A stretch of DNA of 35,423 bases from an uncultured Atopobium sp. (lineage in GTDB: Bacteria; Actinomycetota; Coriobacteriia; Coriobacteriales; Atopobiaceae), in contig CALBBS010000271.1 in NCBI GenBank assembly GCA_937926845.1, forward strand, positions 1 through 35,423. Reading direction: 5' to 3'. Below the pieces are notes generated by a model. The model was not told the DNA's origin, made no database searches, and saw only the letters and a list, made by a program, of their open reading frames with translations. Shown here one piece after another: positions 32,510-35,423 of this stretch; position 1 is the first letter of the stretch; the number at the start of each line of letters is the position of its first letter. A program made the position numbers and the translations under genes.

Positions 32510-35194
32510 TTGAAAGAGTATCTTTCAAGTGCGGCTGATGTTATCAGTGCGCAAAAAACTGATGCTGAAGCTGGATTGTCTGATGTAGAGGCAGCTTCAC
32601 GTCTTGAGGCTCATGGCCTCAACAAGCTTAAAGAAGCACCGAAGGAATCAATTATTAAAAGATTCTTTGCACAAATGGCTGACCCCATGGTCATCATGCT
32701 TCTTGTTGCTGCTGCTATTTCTGCTGCTGAGGGAATATATACCGGAGAAGGCGGAATTGCAGAAGTTGTTATTATTCTGTTTGTTGTTGTTATTAACTCT
32801 GTACTTGGCGTGGTCCAGGAAGGCAAGGCTGAGGAAGCTCTTGCTGCCCTGCAAGAGATGAGTGCAGCTCAGAGTAAGGTTATAAGGAACGGTCGCCTTG
32901 AGACTGTTGCCTCAACCGAGCTAGTCGTGGGAGATATTATCCTTCTTGAGGCAGGTGACTCCGTCCCAGCTGACTGCCGCATTCTCGAAAGTGCTTCCAT
33001 GAAGGTAGAGGAATCTGCGCTCACAGGTGAATCAGTTCCTGTCGAGAAACACACAGAGACCCTCAGTCTTGCTGAAGGTACCGATGATATTCCTTTGGGT
33101 GACCGAAAGAATATGTGCTACTCCGGATCTATTGTGGTCTATGGACGCGGTCGTGCGGTTGTTGTTGCTACCGGTATGGATACCGAGATGGGTAAGATTG
33201 CAGATGCAATTTCCCAGGCAGAAGATGGTCAGACCCCACTCCAGATTGCCCTTGATAAGCTTTCACACACGTTGACTATTCTTGTTGTTGGCATTTCACT
33301 GCTTGTTTTTGTAACGGGCTTCATCAAGCATGGCACTGAGATGCTTAGCAACTTTGATCTTGTTCTAAGCACCTTTATGGTTGCAGTTTCTCTTGCAGTA
33401 GCTGCAATTCCAGAAGGCCTTGCTGCTGTTGTTACCATTGTTCTTTCTATGGGCGTCACCAGAATGAGTGAGCGTCACGCCATTGTCCGCCGTCTTACTG
33501 CAGTTGAGACCCTTGGTTGTACTCAGGTTATCTGCTCTGATAAGACCGGTACGCTAACTCAGAACAAGATGACTGTTGTTCGTCACGAGACAGAAAACCT
33601 TGACGCACACGTGCGTACCATGGCGCTGTGCTCTGATGCTACCTGGGATGATATTGAGCAGGTAGCAAAGGGCGAGCCAACTGAGGCTGCTCTTGTTGCA
33701 GATGCTGCAAAACTTGGCTACACCACAAGCGACCTTGCTTCTTCTCGCCCTCGTATTGGCGAGGCACCTTTTGATTCTTCTCGTAAGATGATGTCTGTAG
33801 TGGTGCGCACTCGTTCCGGTAAGGTTGTACAGCACACCAAGGGTGCACCTGATGAGGTAATTGCTCGCTGCACCAAAATTATGACAAGTGATGGCATTAT
33901 TGACCTCACCGATGAGGCTCGTTCTGAGATTTTGGCACAGAACAAGTCCATGGCTGATCAGGCACTGCGCGTTATGGCATCTGCTCGTCGTGACTGGGGA
34001 ACAGAAGCACCTCAAAGCTATGATCCAGCTACGCTTGAGCATGACCTGGTCTTTGTTGGACTTTCTGGCATGATTGACCCTGTTCGCCCAGAGGTTAAAG
34101 GAGCTGTTGCAGAGGCGCATAGCGCTGGTATGCGTACCGTTATGATTACAGGCGACCACATTGATACTGCGGTTGCTATTGCCATTGAACTGGGTATTAT
34201 TACTGATCGCTCTCAGGCAATTACCGGTGCACAGCTTGATAAGATTTCTGATGAAGAGTTTGAGCAGCGCATTGAGACTCTTGGTGTCTATGCTCGTGTT
34301 CAGCCTGAGCATAAGGTACGCATTGTTGATACCTGGCGCAAGAAGGGCATGGTTACGGCCATGACGGGTGACGGCGTTAACGATGCGCCTTCCATTAAGC
34401 GCGCTGATATTGGTATCGGTATGGGCATTACTGGTACCGACGTAACCAAGGGCGTTGCAGATATGGTTTTGGCTGACGATAACTTTGCCACCATCATTAG
34501 TGCCTGCGAAGAGGGTAGACGCATCTACGACAACATCCGTAAGTGCATTCAGTTCCTTTTGAGCTCCAACCTTGCTGAGGTTATCTCCGTCTTTATTGCG
34601 TCTCTGGTTGGTTTTACTATTCTTCAGCCCACCCATCTTTTGTGGATTAACCTGATTACTGACTCTCTGCCAGCGCTTGCTATGGCTACCGAGAAAGCTG
34701 AGCCAGGTATTATGAAGCGTAAGCCTCGTAATCCCAAGGATGGTATTTTTGCTGGCGGCGTTGGCTTTGACTGTGTTGTTCAAGGTTCCATCATTGCTCT
34801 TCTGACCCTGGTCAGCTATTTCATTGGTCACTATTACGAGTACGGTACCTTTGATATTTCTCAGGTTATTGCTAACCCAGAAGCTGGCGTTGAGGGTATG
34901 ACCATGGCATTCTTGACGCTTTCTATGGTTCAGATGTTCCACTCTTTCAACATGCGTTCCCTGCGTAGCTCAATCTTTAAACTTACCAGTCAGAACAAGT
35001 GGTTGTGGGGTTCTTTTGCCCTGTCTCTTGTTCTTACCTTTGTAGTTATTGAGACACCACTTTCTCAGGCATTTGGTTTTGCCGAGATTGGCTTTGAAGA
35101 GTACGCAGCGGCAATGCTTCTAGCTGCATCAATCATTCCTTTGATGGAGCTCTATAAGGCTGTTATGCGCTCTGTACAGAAGAACAAGGCATAA
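32510..35194 (+). CDS. Calcium-type cation-transporting P-type ATPase
   Basis: Exports a divalent cation, probably Ca2+ and perhaps Mn2+, at the cost of ATP. The 894 residues have the P2-type layout: an N-terminal cation-ATPase domain, M1-M2, actuator loop with TGES, M4 motif AAIPEGLAAVV (Glu302), phosphorylation site CSDKTGTLTQNKM (Asp344), KGAPDEV in the N domain, and TGDGVNDAPSIKRADIGIGMG. M5 reads LLSSNLAEVISVF and M6 NLITDSLPALA; the Asn, Glu, Thr and Asp positions of both SERCA calcium sites are conserved. The start is TTG 32510, 4 bases after GGAGG. Its leader looks regulatory. Exact ion is uncertain. Confidence 0.92.
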   Translation: MKEYLSSAADVISAQKTDAEAGLSDVEAASRLEAHGLNKLKEAPKESIIKRFFAQMADPMVIMLLVAAAISAAEGIYTGEGGIAEVVIILFVVVINSVLGVVQEGKAEEALAALQEMSAAQSKVIRNGRLETVASTELVVGDIILLEAGDSVPADCRILESASMKVEESALTGESVPVEKHTETLSLAEGTDDIPLGDRKNMCYSGSIVVYGRGRAVVVATGMDTEMGKIADAISQAEDGQTPLQIALDKLSHTLTILVVGISLLVFVTGFIKHGTEMLSNFDLVLSTFMVAVSLAVAAIPEGLAAVVTIVLSMGVTRMSERHAIVRRLTAVETLGCTQVICSDKTGTLTQNKMTVVRHETENLDAHVRTMALCSDATWDDIEQVAKGEPTEAALVADAAKLGYTTSDLASSRPRIGEAPFDSSRKMMSVVVRTRSGKVVQHTKGAPDEVIARCTKIMTSDGIIDLTDEARSEILAQNKSMADQALRVMASARRDWGTEAPQSYDPATLEHDLVFVGLSGMIDPVRPEVKGAVAEAHSAGMRTVMITGDHIDTAVAIAIELGIITDRSQAITGAQLDKISDEEFEQRIETLGVYARVQPEHKVRIVDTWRKKGMVTAMTGDGVNDAPSIKRADIGIGMGITGTDVTKGVADMVLADDNFATIISACEEGRRIYDNIRKCIQFLLSSNLAEVISVFIASLVGFTILQPTHLLWINLITDSLPALAMATEKAEPGIMKRKPRNPKDGIFAGGVGFDCVVQGSIIALLTLVSYFIGHYYEYGTFDISQVIANPEAGVEGMTMAFLTLSMVQMFHSFNMRSLRSSIFKLTSQNKWLWGSFALSLVLTFVVIETPLSQAFGFAEIGFEEYAAAMLLAASIIPLMELYKAVMRSVQKNKA

Positions 35195-35209
35195 GGCAGA
35201 GGAGTATTC

Positions 35210-35423
35210 TTGTCCGCTAAGCGTACAAAAAGTTCCAAAAAACTAGGAGCCGGCAGGACTCAAGGGTCTCTGCCGGCCCTTTCTTCATTGCTGGACGTTC
35301 CAACGTTTGATCAGCTGACTCCATCGTCGGTTCAGACGCAGGCCTATGAAGGCATCGTGTCTGAGCTTGAAGCCCAAGGGGTTTCTCGCCAGACGATGAC
35401 TATGGCTTGCGTGGTCCGTCTGG
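35210..35423 (+). CDS. Unrecognised protein, 3' end outside the window
   Basis: A frame starting at TTG 35210, with GAGGAG 5 bases upstream, stays open to the window edge (71 codons). It begins with a basic stretch (SAKRTKSSKKLGAGRTQGS), then LDVPTFDQLTPSSVQTQAYEGIVSELEAQGVSRQTM, probably helical. I do not recognise the family. It lies 15 bases after the ATPase and could be co-transcribed, but a strong hairpin (35249-35277) lies inside its first codons. If that hairpin is a terminator, the real start could be further downstream, for example TTG 35288, though that has no ribosome-binding site. Confidence 0.6.
   Translation, partial: MSAKRTKSSKKLGAGRTQGSLPALSSLLDVPTFDQLTPSSVQTQAYEGIVSELEAQGVSRQTMTMACVVRL
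35249..35277 (+). terminator. Terminator-like hairpin within the start of the last gene
   Basis: GCCGGCAG (35249-35256) pairs perfectly with CTGCCGGC (35270-35277), and GAC/GTC inside extends the stem with one bulged T. The downstream CCTTTCTTC is only a weak T-tract. It may end the ATPase transcript or modulate readthrough into the next gene. Confidence 0.5.

Noticed and set aside
33554..34942. A 462-codon open frame on the minus strand opposite the P-type ATPase
   Set aside because: It lies wholly antisense to a gene with full family motifs, has no ribosome-binding site or recognisable domain, and its composition is what the codon bias of the sense strand produces.

Overview
The window is ordinary, densely coded bacterial chromosome of moderate GC content, with short intergenic gaps and frequent TTG/GTG starts placed 4-6 bases after GGAGG-type ribosome-binding sites. 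Gene content suggests an anaerobic, fermentative, Gram-positive commensal. My best guess is Coriobacteriia (Atopobiaceae, Atopobium/Lancefieldella-like): a glycogen operon with a GlgC+GlgD pair and a GH13-GH77 fusion, a Phe T-box leader before pheST, a DUF3290-DUF421 pair, and D-lactate dehydrogenase beside pyruvate kinase. The taxonomy is inference, not a database match. I see no insertion sequence, prophage, CRISPR array, tRNA or rRNA.

Layout. 1-2072: end of nagA (N-acetylglucosamine-6-phosphate deacetylase, cut by the window edge), then a DUF3290 and a DUF421/YetF-like membrane protein. 2073-5099: a regulated leader and a zinc uptake operon znuA-znuC-znuB with His-rich segments in both ZnuA and ZnuC. 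5100-8941: Phe-specific T-box leader and pheS-pheT. 8955-10979: a zinc-dependent phospholipase C-like protein and an iron-containing alcohol dehydrogenase of the glycerol dehydrogenase class, closed by a strong terminator. 11110-23077: a compact glycogen operon glgB-glgP-glgC-glgD-glgA and a two-domain amylase/4-alpha-glucanotransferase, holding synthesis and breakdown in one transcript and ending in a bidirectional terminator. 23103-25754 (minus): DUF4342 protein, OmpR-type response regulator and histidine kinase. 26062-29615: two half-transporters forming a probable heterodimeric ABC exporter. 29653-32233 (minus): pyk and ldhA, the pyruvate-to-lactate end of glycolysis. 32351-35194: promoter, structured leader and P-type calcium-type ATPase. 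35210-end: start of an unrecognised gene.

Together the genes cover sugar storage and fermentation (glg, pyk, ldhA, nagA), metal homeostasis (znu, P-type ATPase) and envelope sensing and export.

The least explained signal is the roughly 125-base leader of the P-type ATPase (32385-32509). It has a 12-base direct repeat, a 7-bp closing helix, a GC hairpin, and an 8-base perfect anti-Shine-Dalgarno segment whose pairing excludes the hairpin. This is the architecture of a translation-controlling riboswitch, and I cannot assign it to a known class. Secondary points are the hairpin and leader-peptide region before znuA, a His-to-Gly change in conserved region I of GlgB, and an inverted repeat spanning the ldhA promoter region.
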